Part shown: in pieces, positions 46,534-58,162 of the stretch
How positions within the stretch are numbered: position 1 is the stretch's first letter
Layout of the letters: every line of letters starts with the position of its first letter
From: Brassica napus
Taxonomy: Eukaryota; Streptophyta; Magnoliopsida; Brassicales; Brassicaceae
NCBI RefSeq assembly: GCF_020379485.1
Contig: NC_063436.1
Span: 28,766,423 to 28,830,422, forward strand
Reading direction: 5' to 3'
Length of the DNA: 64,000 bases
The notes under the pieces: generated by a model
Databases searched by the model: none
What the model was told of the DNA's origin: nothing
Seen by the model: the letters and a program-made list of their open reading frames with translations, nothing else
Made by a program: the position numbers and the translations under genes

Positions 46534-48783
46534 GTATGATTTATTTGTATATCTTGAGAAACTCATACCAAAAGAGGTTGTTCTTGCGTTTCTAACTCTT
46601 ATTCTTTTTGTATACAAATGTTATTTTTAATTGGTTCAAGTTGGAAAAGCCCACAACGTTTGTTTTCCGACGTTTTCTTATGTATTTTTCTGTGAGGGAC
46701 ATTTCTTTTGGTTAACAAGACTAACTAAGAGATTCAAATCTCATCAAAATATTTTAACCTAAGTCGGTAAACGAAAACAAGAAAAGTTATCATAAGAATA
46801 TTTGTGTGTTTATATATATTTTCCTCTAACTTCTTTTTTTATTAATCATAAAATATCTAATAAATTAAACTGATGAAAACACATATACCTATTATTATCT
46901 CATCTTTATAAAGCGCACAATAGCAAATGGTATATGGTTTTATAGACCAGTGGTGATAAAGAGGCTCTAAAATTTCACAAATTCTTATAATTCGTGTAGT
47001 TTATTATGTTATATTCTAATATATTATAATTGATCAAACTTAATACTTATAAATATTTTTTTAAACAACAATTTTACCACCCAGCTCTCCCGCAATATAC
47101 ACATTTACATGGATAATTATATATACACATCTATTATGGATAAGATTCTCTGCAATAGCACGATAAATAACTATACAGTCTATACTTGTAGCATTGTGAA
47201 AACTCCCTAAATTTTATATCCATGAACTTAAATTTTAGTCAGAATTTTTATATATCGAAAAATGTAAAACCATGTATACATAAAAAACAAATTCAAACTG
47301 GACTTTTCTATATTTCAGTTATATAAGATGGTGAGTTATTTTAGTTTCGTGTCTTGAAACCAACATAACTATTCTCAAGAATTTAATAAATCAATATGCT
47401 TATTCAAATCATTCTTGTTATTGGTTAGGCATCCTTTTCTAACCATAAATAAATTTTGGTAGCTTTCTAATTAATCTTAGTTTGGATCTTTAGTGAAAAA
47501 TATATAAGATGTGTAGATTAGCATATAGTGATGTTAATGGTATCTAACCAAAAAAGTGATATATAATAGGTAGGGAAAAGAAAAGAAGCATTTAGTTATT
47601 GGAAGACTACCAAAAGGTTGTGGACGGTTGTCGTGAAAGAGAGAAAAGTAGACATATAATCATGTACATATTCACAATTTTCATAATGTCAAAGTCTTGA
47701 AACCGCGTCCAAAGAATTAATTGACGAGTCAGCGAAAAAAAATACAAGTTTTACAGTTAAGTTGTTTGATTCGACATTTACGAATGAAATCAAATGATAT
47801 AATTCTTTACCGAATTTTTTCAAACAATAAGGGGAAAAGAAAACATCATGCAAAAGCCATGTGATTCGTGATTTCATTGATTTGGAAGTACCGATACATA
47901 ATTGGTCGGCATATGATATGAATCCAAATAAGGGTAAGTTAGGTTCGAAGTTTAGCTCAATATTAATTTTCATTTTTCAGGTAGCCTAATTAAAAGGTGG
48001 AGAGTATGAAGATTTAGCTTTTGATTTAGAATATTATATTTAGGAAATTTGTGAAGTTATTAAAGCCAGATTTGGCTCAAAACTCTTACGTGAACAGTGG
48101 TCAAACTGTCAAAGCTGCTTATAGCCATCATCATTTGGCAGTCAAGTTTCAACTCTTAACTCTCACGAAAGCTGAAAAATGGACATTTTTGTGTGGTAGT
48201 TTAAATCAACTGGGGTTGGGAATTGGGACACCATGTTTAGAAGTGTCATAGGATTAAAGAGCGAACTCACATGATACTAATTTTCCATTATGCATATATA
48301 TATATCCAAGTTTTGAACATGTTGTTGACATATAAACTATTCCTGATCATAAAAATGTATAAAACATAACAATGTAGCTAAGGATGTTTTTATACAAATA
48401 ACTGTGGTATCATGTGACATTTGAATCACTCAAAGTACACCTAAGAATTTGTATTTACTGGTATAAGAAAGAAAAGTGAGCCATCCATGTCGTTCGGCCC
48501 TACCAATAATGAACTTAACGTTGGGGGGAGCATCAAATATTTTGTACTTAGTCAAAAAAATATTTTTCCTACGGGAGAGGCCTTTTAATTTATATATGAG
48601 ATATGATCATCGATGTATTAATTATCCTAGTGTAATCGATTTATTTGGATCATTCGGGAAATAAGCTTAATTTCATTGTGTTATACTAGTAATCAACGAC
48701 TCTGATAGTATATGTTTATAATTTTAGATGAAAAATAATACGATAAAATATAATTTTGCTCGGTGATAGTCAAATAAAAAGTA
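46534..48783. other. Intergenic, no gene recognised
   Basis: AT-rich. A 94-codon minus-strand frame (47973-47689) looks faintly protein-like (ITWLLHDVFFSPYCLKKFGK) but has no family I can name; it may be a gene or retroposon scrap. No element ends seen. Confidence 0.4.
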
Positions 48784-48786
48784 TAA

Positions 48787-49109
48787 GACCATCTTCAATA
48801 TATATATTTTTTAATTTCAAATGAAGTAATTTTGTAATTGAATTGAGTTTATTTCAATCCTACTCTATTATTGGAGTAAAAATGAAGCATTTTAGAGTAA
48901 ACATGAAACTTTTTGGAATAAAAATAGAACATTCTGGAATAAAAATGGAGCATTTCAGAGTAAAAATGGAGCAATGAATATAAAAAGTTACCTCATTTAC
49001 AGAATAAATTTATGTTTATTCCATTATATAGTGAAACATTGAGTGGGTTATAATATTTATTATTCTAATTTTTTAAAAAGTAAATTGTGGAATGGGATTA
49101 GAAATATTC
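48787..49109. mobile_element. Tourist-like MITE
   Basis: Left end GACCATCTTCAATATATA and right end, reverse complement, GAATATTTCTAATCCC are related inverted repeats, flanked by TAA at 48784-48786 and 49110-49112. 323 bp. The interior repeats GGAGTAAAAATGGAGCATTT-like units. Confidence 0.65.
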
Positions 49110-49524
49110 TAACTCGTTAAAATGAAAACATAATAAAGCGAATAACTGCAATCGCCATTTCATATCTATTTATTTTCATGCTTTTTTGAACAAATATGTT
49201 TTGTCGGAGGAAATAAATAAAGGCTTTTGTTTTGCCACCATCGTGGAATAATAATGGGGTTTTGAGCAGTGAGAGTTTTATTCTTAACCTATGTAGTGGG
49301 GACTTCTCGGAAATGTCTAAAATAGGTGAACAAAAAAGATTCCATGAAATAAATGTTTTCGTGATCGATATTTCTTATTAAAGTTCATCTACCAAAACTA
49401 TAAACTAAGTCAAATTTTATTTATTTACATTTTAGGCTATAAAATCATACAAACAATTATATATATATATATATATATATTTCAAGGGTATATAAAACAT
49501 TTGTTATTAATCTTATCAAAATCA
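49110..49524. other. Spacer with (AT)n microsatellite
   Basis: An (AT)n run lies at about 49460-49481. No gene was recognised. Confidence 0.5.
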
Positions 49525-49538
49525 ATATAACCATTTTA

Positions 49539-49770
49539 GAGCGGGCTTTGTGATCCAGTGGTAGTGGACGGACCTTGGATACAAACACATTTCGGGTTCG
49601 ATTCTCCTGCTGCGGAAACTAAGTCACATTGTCCTACTTACCACAGCTACGGATACGTCTGTATGAAAATCCAGGAAAAGGTCTGTCGTGGATTGCACCT
49701 CTCATCCAGAGGTTAGGTCTGAGTCTTTAATAGATCAGGATTTAACCCTTATTTCTTCAAAAAAAAAAAA
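49539..49770 (+). mobile_element. tRNA-derived SINE with target-site duplication
   Basis: The head has a Pol III A box (TGATCCAGTGGTAG, 49551-49564) and a B box (GGGTTCGATTCTCC, 49593-49606). The body of about 230 bases ends in an A-run (49760-49770). It is flanked by ATATAACCATTTTA at 49525-49538 and ATATTACCATTTTA at 49771-49784, a 14-bp target duplication with one difference. No coding capacity; it would have been mobilised by LINE machinery. Confidence 0.85.
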
Positions 49771-49784
49771 ATATTACCATTTTA

Positions 49785-50468
49785 ATAGTGCATACATTTC
49801 TTATACACAATAAAAAGTTACCACTGGATTTGAAGTAGGATGACCAATATTTTCTAGTTGAATCATAATGATAGGTGATTTTTTTAACACTGGTCAAATC
49901 ATCGATTACACTACTGTACAATATCTATTCTATTATGGTATTAAAGTAGAAAATTTGAATTTAGATAAATATACATATGTAAATGTGTAAATACATTTCT
50001 CAACACGATAAATGTCATTTCAGAAAGAAAAAAATTCTTAATAGAAACAAAACGAAAACGTTATATGTTGATTAGTATTAATACTTTTCAACGTTCTATT
50101 TCATTAGTATTCGGGTGTTTGCGAATTTATGAATCATAACTTTTCACAAGCGAAAATTAAATTAAATGCGCCTTCTAATAATATAATTTTAATATATTCC
50201 TTTAAAGAACTTTTTTTCATTGGTCCATGATCGTGGGTGCCTTATGAAAAAAGAAATCCTAATTAAAAAATAACTGTTGCTCCTTTAAAACTAAAAGTAG
50301 ACCTTTTTGGGAGTTCCTAACGCGTCAAACAGAATTCAACTTATCATGATGAGTGTATTATTGATTGCATACCTTAGTCAGTAGCATTTTATTGGTGTAC
50401 AATATTATGGTGAAATCAAATTAATCTGAATTTTAGCACAAGAGGTAAAATCTAGAAGAAAAAACATA
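49785..50468. other. Intergenic, no feature recognised
   Basis: AT-rich sequence without motifs, frames or repeats of note. Confidence 0.4.
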
Positions 50469-50712
50469 ATCTCTCTGTTTTATATAAAGTGTCACTTTAG
50501 CATTTTTTCTTGTTACAAAAAAATGTTATTTTAAAATTTTAATGCAACTTTCAGTTTAAAATTAATTATAAATGCATTGATTTTATTAATAATTTCATTT
50601 ATCTTAAATATTATTAGTTGAATATGTATAATTAATAAAAACTTTAATGCATTTCAATCATTTTCTTAATATGTGTGAAAAAATTTGGACATTTTTCATA
50701 AAAGGAAGGGAG
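50469..50712. mobile_element. Stowaway-like MITE, degraded ends
   Basis: Left end ATCTCTCTGTTTTATATAAA and right end, reverse complement, CTCCCTTCCTTTTATGAAAA are recognisable but diverged. TA flanks are at 50467-50468 and 50713-50714. 244 bp, AT-rich interior. Confidence 0.55.
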
Positions 50713-50714
50713 TA

Positions 50715-52074
50715 CAATATATCTCACCAAGTAAGCAAGTAATCGAAATGTTTGTGAAGTTTAGAAAATTATGATTATTTTTTGTGGAAAAAGTTCAAGA
50801 ATAAGTTGAATTCCCAGTTCCTACTCAATTCCCATGGGTAATGGGCCAAATGGTAAATGAAATAGAAACAGTAGGTGGACAAGAGTTGTACGTATAGTTG
50901 TAAACTTGTAATAAATGCAGAAAGCTGAAACTCTTAACTCTTTTCAGACTCGCACTTTTTTGTTTATCGGTGTTTGCAACTATTCTCTTGTTTGCGTCAG
51001 CTTTTTTTTCCCCACCACTACACGACAATTTCGATTTTATCCAAGACCATTATTTTGGATCCGATAACCCAAAGACCCGATCATAGACATTTTTTTTTTT
51101 TTTTTTTTTGGTAAAAACCCGATCATAGACATGTATAAAAGAATAATATATTTGAACTTATACGTTTCAAATATTTCATTTTAAAGGGCGTGTATGATAC
51201 TAGAGGGACAATACAACAAGAATCGGTACTAAACAACAACGATCAGTAATTTCGAACTTACTAACATTTTTACGTAGTATATGATTCGATAACATCTACT
51301 AAAGGATGTAGGATCTAAAAAGATGTCTACCTAGTTAACGTTCTTTTTTTGCCAACATGAGATATATTTTTTTATTATGGTATTTAGTAGTATTAATCAT
51401 AAAATATGGGTGATATAAAGTAGTTAAATGAAATATTCGAAAGTTGAAAGAAGTGGAATTGGACAAGAGAAGAGTATTAAAGGAGAAAAGTTTGGTGTAA
51501 AAAGGCTGCAAGGAGTTGTTAGTTAAAAAGTGAGTGAACTCGATAAACGCGTAGCCCTAAAGGCAAAGCGTGCGTTACTCTTACCCTAATTATTTTTAAT
51601 CTCTGCTACTTTCTCTTCTATCTATAAGAAATAGAATGATAGTGCGAGAGGAGAACAATTATTACGGCGTTCCTAAAGCTATTCGAATTATTCATAAACG
51701 AACAAATATTGGGTTTTTCTAGCCCTTGTTTGAAGTTGTTGCAAATCAAATTTATTCATCTATAACTAGATGAAAATCATGGTAAATCAGTATTTAATTA
51801 TCATTTTTGTATGTACTGTGTAGTCTAATGCACAATTGGTTCTGATTTCTGACTAGTAAATCTTTTTTTTTCCGTCAAGGTTTTTTAATTATTAAGGGAA
51901 AGGGGGACTGAGCCCAACAAGAGCTGACAAATAAATTTAAGACAATGAGTTTGGTGTTGAAGTAAGAGTCTTTTTGCACTAAATAGATCGTGTATTAAAT
52001 TGTCTCTGAATTTATTGGGTCGGCTCGCACATCGGCACATGTGGTGACCTTACCATTCTTGTCTCTGCATTTAA
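50715..52074. other. Intergenic, no feature recognised
   Basis: Holds a T-run near 51091-51109 and AT-rich text. No gene or delimited element was seen. Confidence 0.4.
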
Positions 52075-52076
52075 TA

Positions 52077-52338
52077 CTCCCTCCGTTTTTTTATATAAAT
52101 CGTTTTAGAGAAATTTTTATGTTCCAAATTATATGACGTTTTCGGTTTTCTATGTAAAATTTATTACTAACACTTAATGTTATATGACCAATGATAATAT
52201 ACATTCTATTTTATTATTGGTTGATTTGTAGTTAGGTAAATAATTAATGATGTTTTTGTTTAGAAAATATAAAAAATTAATGATTTCTTAATCTACGTGT
52301 ATAATTCTAAAACGACCTATATTAAAAAACGGAGGGAG
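52077..52338. mobile_element. Stowaway-like MITE
   Basis: Ends CTCCCTCCGTTTTTTTATAT and, reverse complement, CTCCCTCCGTTTTTTAATAT with TA on both sides (52075-52076, 52339-52340). 262 bp. Confidence 0.85.
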
Positions 52339-52428
52339 TATTATTTATCCAAATAGAGAAAAAAGTGAATTCTTATTATCAGTGCCGTGCGAAAGTTTTT
52401 GGGGGCCCGAAGCGAGTTAAAAAAAATA

Positions 52429-52675
52429 CTCCCTCCGTTCCTACAAAATGTATGTTCTGGAAAAAAAATTTGTTTTAAAAAGATACATTTTTTACTTTTT
52501 CAATGTATGATTTTATGAAAGTTTGTAAGTTTCAAAAAAATTAATGGTGTTTATTGAATTTCTATTGGCTTAAAGTTATAGAAAATTGTTATTCACAAAA
52601 AACAATGCATATTTAATGAGTTTTCTTAATATATGTGAAAAGTTTAGAATATGCATCTTTTAAAAACAGAGAGAG
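52429..52675. mobile_element. Stowaway-like MITE, second copy nearby
   Basis: Left end CTCCCTCCGTTCCTACAAAA, right end in reverse complement CTCTCTCTGTTTTTAAAAGA, TA on both sides (52427-52428, 52676-52677). 247 bp. It lies only 90 bases from the preceding element and is a different subfamily by its interior. Confidence 0.75.
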
Positions 52676-52677
52676 TA

Positions 52678-53840
52678 CATGATATCTTTTTTTGAAAATA
52701 GTTCTATTTAAATTTAAATTATATAAAATATTTTTTTGAAAAAAACATATAAACATAACACTAAAAAGATTTGATTTATTACCTAAACATTTTCTAAATT
52801 TTCTGCACCAGACTTTTATAAACTAAAAATAAAATAATGATCAAAAGTAGGAATTAGTAATATAAAAACAAAAATACAAATTTTGAATTAAAATGTTGAT
52901 CGCTGTTAAAAAGTTAAATCTTAGCGTTTAAATTAAATACAATAAATTATATATTCAAAATATTATAATTTGTTAATCAAATTCTATAAATATATAAAAT
53001 AAATCTAACTCATAACATATACAAAAATGAAAAATGTGGATCAAATATTTAAAGTTAATTAGAAGTAGAATCTTTATAGTTTTACATAAAATATAGTAAA
53101 ATTGATCATACATTAGTTTAAAAAAAAAAACAGAAGTCGAATTTAGAATCAAATAAAAATAAAAATATAACTAAAAGAATACATTAACTACCATGTAATT
53201 TTTTTTTGTAATTAGGAAACTTTAAAATTTTACAAAATTTGAAGACCCTAGACAAATGCCTTTTTATTAAGCTGTAAGCACAGCTCTGCTTATTATTATT
53301 GTTGAGTTGCGTTGGTAACAAAATCAATGTTACAATCTTTTTATTGTTTTTTCCCTTGTTCCTCCGAAAGGATTTCAAGCTGTCTTTTAGCATTTCTTTT
53401 ATCAGGTTTATATAAAACTAGTTTAGAGGCTGATTTATTTTATCAGTTTAGTAAATATTTTTTATTATATATATATAAATATCATTTTTAATTTAACTTA
53501 GATCTTTGAGCTGAAAATACGTAGATTGTCCATCAGAAAATACAATACATTTTCTCAAATTATAAAATTATATGTGACGGTTCAAAACGACTATGACAAT
53601 AGCTTTTACAAAACCTATAAGTAATACCATTAACCCAAGACTCAGTTGGGGAGGTTCATTGTAATGCCTTATGTGACGGTTCTTTTCGTTTTTCTTTCGT
53701 TCCATTGATACAAAGTTATATGTTCTTTTCAAAACGACTATGACAAATTGGATTATATTTAATTTCGAAATTAAAAAGTTAGACTGGCACATGGTAGATT
53801 AAAAACAGAAGCTATAATAGTCGAAGCATGATTGACAAAA
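52678..53840. other. Intergenic, AT-rich, no gene recognised
   Basis: The phrase CAAAACGACTATGACAA occurs twice (about 53582 and 53731), marking a small degraded repeat that leads into the tandem duplication. Nothing else was recognised. Confidence 0.4.
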
Positions 53841-54424
53841 AAACTTGTAGTATAATTTATCTTTTTCAAATGTATAATACAGTAGATTGTGTAGAAGACA
53901 TCAAAAATCAACATTGTGAGCTTCAAGTCAAAATATAAATTCATAAAACATTTGTGAATCTTTTCATCATTTCCTTTGTTTTTCGTCAAAGTTAAGTCAT
54001 ATGTTCGTTGTGTTCATCATCGTCCATTGCAAGAATTTTAACTGAATTTCATTGCAAGTTTTAAATAAAAGATTTGTATACAGTAAATTGATAAAAGTAA
54101 ATCGATGTCAAACTTTAAGTTTTGAATCATCTAAAAAACTTGTAGTATAATTTATCTTTTTCAAATGTATAATACAGTAGATTGTGTAGAAGACATCAAA
54201 AATCAACATTGTGATCTTCAAGCCAAAATATAAATTCATAAAACATTCGTGAATCTTTTCATCATTTTCTTTGTTTTTCTTCAAAGTTAAGTCATATGTC
54301 AATGTGTTCATCATCGTTCATTGCAAGAATTTTAACTGAATTTCATTGCAAGTTTTAAATAAAAGATTTGTATACAATAAATTGATAAAAGTAATCGATG
54401 TCAAACTTTAAGTTTTGAATCAGC
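53841..54424. repeat. Two tandem copies of a 295-bp unit
   Basis: AAACTTGTAGTATAATTTAT starts at 53841 and at 54136, and the following 290 bases match closely, both ending near AAGTTTTGAATCA. The few differences are substitutions and short indels. Paired frames in these copies are by-products of the repeat. Confidence 0.9.
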
Positions 54425-54843
54425 TATCTGTTTAACGAGCAGTGAAAATTTTAATGTGATATTTATTAATTTGACTCTTTTCTATGTTACAGGTGTGACT
54501 GATAACCATTTGAGGAATACTAGGAATAAATAAAAAAAATAAAAAAAAAGAATAAAATAAAAGAAATGAGGGGGAATGATTGTTCTTTCTCAAAAATAAT
54601 AAAGAATAATTTTGCTTGCTTATTTTCTACAAAAAAAAGAATGATAAGGAATAAAAAGAAAAATTAATTCCTTACGACGGGTGTATTTTTATGGAAACCA
54701 TAAAGAATTGAATGTTTCTTCTAATTCTTCTAGTCACGAGTCACACCCACATACATCGAATACGCCTTGCCTCAAAATTAATCTAGTTGCATGAATATTT
54801 TTTTCTTTTAAAAGAATTATTATTGTATAGTATCAACGCATTA
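54425..54843. other. Spacer, no feature recognised
   Basis: A-rich stretch near 54525-54570; no gene or delimited element. Confidence 0.4.
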
Positions 54844-55906
54844 TCTTCTCTATTAAAAGAGAAGTACCATTTTTATCTACCATAAAAAAGTTATACTAGC
54901 CTTATTAGGTCCATTTCATTAATTACATTTATTTAATTATTTACATTAATCTATTAAATATATAAATATATTAATAATAAATCAATTTTAACTGTAAATT
55001 TAAATTTTATTTTTAGCTATAACAAAATGTTGAGAACAAATCTAACAAAATCTTTCTAAAAATTTAAAATATTTTATTTAAATTAATACCATTGATTAAT
55101 TTTGCAATTAATAATATATACTATTATACATTAATTTAAATAAGATTATTATAAAACAAAATAAAATAAAAGTGTATGCTATTTTTCAAATTTTATAATT
55201 ATATTATATATCTTCTTTATTAAAAAATACCATAAAAAATCATACTATGTCTATTTCATTAATTACATATATTTGACTATTTAAATTAATCTATTTAATA
55301 TATAACATTTCTAAAAAATCTTATAAATTATATAGATATTAATAAAATAAATTTTAACTGTAAATTTAAATTTTATTTTTACTTATAACAAAATATGTTG
55401 GAAACAATGTAACAAAATCTTAATAAATTTTTTGAAATATTTTTAAATTAACGCAGCGATTGATTTCATAATTAATAATGTAGTATTATTATAATTTATT
55501 TACTTAAAATTCACAATATACTAAAATAAATAACATAGAAATATAAATTATGCTAAGAAAATATCAATTCTATAGTATAACTAAATAAAATTTTAAAATG
55601 TATTGTATTCAGTCTGTAAAAATTAGAAAAAAATGAAAGAGATTATCAATTTGTTTATTTCATACTATGAATTTATTTTACCAAAATCAAAAATATATTA
55701 ATATATAATAACAATTAATAATAAAGTTAAATGTATAAACAAATCATTATACATTAATAATATCGAATAATAAACATAACCAATAACATTATAGATTTAC
55801 ACAATATATAACACTAAAATGTAAATTATATTTTTGAAAGTTGGTATCTGTTATATATTTATAAAATAAAAATCTACCCGCACGGATGTGCGGATGAAAA
55901 ATCTAG
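54844..55906 (+). mobile_element. Helitron, non-autonomous
   Basis: Left end A|TCTTCTCTATTAAAAGAGAAG at 54844. Right end ACCCGCACGGATGTGCGGAT followed by GAAAAATCTAG at 55906 and T. 1,063 bp, very AT-rich. A second 5'-end-like start (TCTTCTTTATTAAAAAATAC near 55210) and the text after it repeat the first 330 bases in diverged form, as in the Helitron at 3434. Confidence 0.65.
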
Positions 55907-55992
55907 TTATTATTTATAATGTTCACTTTTGTCAAACCTATCAAATTGTGAAAAAATCTAAATTCCAAGAATTGTTTGTTTTAATATACAAA

Positions 55993-56259
55993 GGGCATCT
56001 CAAACCCAAACCTATTTTTTCTCTTTAATTTTCATTAAAATAGTGTAATTCTAAATTTTGCTCTAATGGTTAACTCTATTATAGAGAAAAAAAATAGAAG
56101 AATACCACTTTTTTACTGCAAATATAGAGTGAAGAATACCATGTTTGTTTTAATAGAGTAATTCTATTATAGAGTCAAACAAAAATTTCTCTATAATAGA
56201 GTTATAATATTTTAGAAATAATTATAAAGAAAAAAAATAGGTATGAGTCAGAGATGGTC
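55993..56259. mobile_element. Tourist-like MITE
   Basis: Left end GGGCATCTCAAACCCAAACC and right end, reverse complement, GACCATCTCTGACTCATACC are inverted repeats. Flanking bases are AAA on both sides, a deviation from the usual TAA. 267 bp with internal TCTATTATAGAG palindromes. Confidence 0.7.
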
Positions 56260-56390
56260 AAAAAGATCATTGTGTTTTACAAAGAGACTCAAATTGTGAA
56301 AAAATCACAAAAGTGATAGATGAATATACAAAAAAAACTACTAAGAGTTTGTTTTATTGGTGGTGTTATTTTAACTCTTGGTAAAAAGTA

Positions 56391-56638
56391 CTCCATCTGT
56401 TTCTTAATGTTACATATTCTAGATTTTTCACACATTTTAATAAAACACATTAAATTTGCATAATTTTTTTGTGTTTATCTTTGTTACATAATTTTAAGCC
56501 AATAAAAATTCAGTAAGTGTAATTAAGTTTTTTGAAATTTGCAATTAGTTAATAAAACATGTCTTGAAAATGTAAAAAATAGTTTTTTTTAAAACAATTT
56601 TTTTTTTTAGAATATGTAATATTAAGGAACAAAGGGAG
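56391..56638. mobile_element. Stowaway-like MITE
   Basis: Left end CTCCATCTGTTTCTTAATGT, right end in reverse complement CTCCCTTTGTTCCTTAATAT, TA on both sides (56389-56390, 56639-56640). 248 bp. Confidence 0.75.
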
Positions 56639-58162
56639 TATATTGTTTTATGTTTTGAATTTGTGTGCATGATGTCTTTAATAAAACGCAACATTTGTTA
56701 AACTTAGATAATATAGTTGAAAATTTCTAATAATTGAGTTAAGCAAAACAAAAAAAAAAAGTTAAAAAGAAGAGAGCTTTTCAACCGGCGGAAAAGAGAT
56801 AAAAAAGGCAAAACGCGAAAAAGGTGAAAGCTTTTTGTGGCGATTCCTTTTGCAGGGATTGCGTGTGAAAAACAGATATTTCGTTTTAAAAGGTAAAATC
56901 CATGAAAAGGAATAAAAAGGAAAAGTTCCTTTTTCACTCACACGTTTTCTCTTGCGCGTCAGTTACACTGCCATTACCCGATCAGCAACCACGAAATCAC
57001 GTATGTGAGGTTGTACACGCGCTACTTTTAAACGCGTGAATACTTTGGTCTCATCTCTCTGACTAGATTCAACTTTTTGTTGCGTCATCAAAACTTTATT
57101 AGTTGGTACCTTTCTTTTTAATTTTGTCCACATTCATCTGAAAGTAACAACTATTTTTAGCCATAATGTTTAATTAGTTACATCAAATATCAATTCTAAT
57201 ATTTTCCATAAAAGTTAGTTCTTAACCGTATAGCAAATTACAACAGTTGACAAAAAAAAGAAGCAAATTACAAACATAAAAATGTCTATCTTACATTCTG
57301 ATGAACTTGCAGACCCAAATATAACAACTATTACAAACTCTTCAAATCTGTTTATTTTTTAACAACTAAAATTTATTTATTAATTATATCGTAACCAAAT
57401 TACATAAATACATATACAATAATAAAAAATAATAAATAAAATAAAATGAGAAAACACCAAATCTAACTATAATAACACAAAATATTGCTTTCATTCCCTT
57501 TTTATTTGGTAAAAGAAGTTTTTCATTAAAATTTTGTAAAGTTGAAAGTGAAAAATTTGGTACTCTACTTTTTAGCACCTAGCTTTAGTTTCTTTTTCTC
57601 TGTCAAAACAAAAATATTAGTCTTACAAATTACGAATATAGTTAGATGTTTATTATATGGTCTAAAAAGGAAGTTTACTATAGCAATATTCAAACCATGT
57701 TAATGACTTTGAGGCCTTTTGTCCCACTATAGCTGCAGACACAAAAGGGCATCTTTGTAATTCAGATGATGTTACTTACAACATTTGGCGTCCAATAAAT
57801 TCAAATAGATAGACATTGAAAAGCTCTGCAAAGTTCTTGTGAAGCAGATGATCCGATCTTTCCTTTTTCTTCACCAAACTTTTTCTTCTTTCACACAAAA
57901 GCAGATACAGTGCAAATCCACAGTAACTCAAGAAGAGATAGACGTAGACAGAACTAAAAAAAAAGCTTCCATTTTCACCTTTCTGTTGATCGCTTTTATT
58001 TTTCTGTAAAAAGCCATCTTTTGTGTTGATCCTTTCTGCATTATTTTCTTCCAGTTTTATATCTTGGTCGGTCCAAGAAACTCTATATGCAAAGGTTTCT
58101 TCTAAAATAAAAGAAAAACACAACAAAGAAGACTTTCTTGTTCTTGTTGTGTGTTTGTTGAG
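56639..58162. other. Intergenic, promoter and leader side of the SMXL2-like gene
   Basis: AT-rich, with a more GC-rich patch at about 56780-57060 (ACGCGT-type, ACACGCGCTAC, AACGCGTGAA) that may be promoter sequence. The last 150 bases are CT-rich and probably the 5' leader. No other gene was recognised. Confidence 0.4.

Noticed and set aside
47689..47973. 94-codon minus-strand frame that looks faintly protein-like
   Set aside because: No family recognised, no upstream exon or promoter; kept only as a remark in the intergenic entry.
53771..54314. Two similar minus-strand frames (72 and 68 codons)
   Set aside because: They arise from the 295-bp tandem duplication and have no motif; similarity reflects the DNA repeat.
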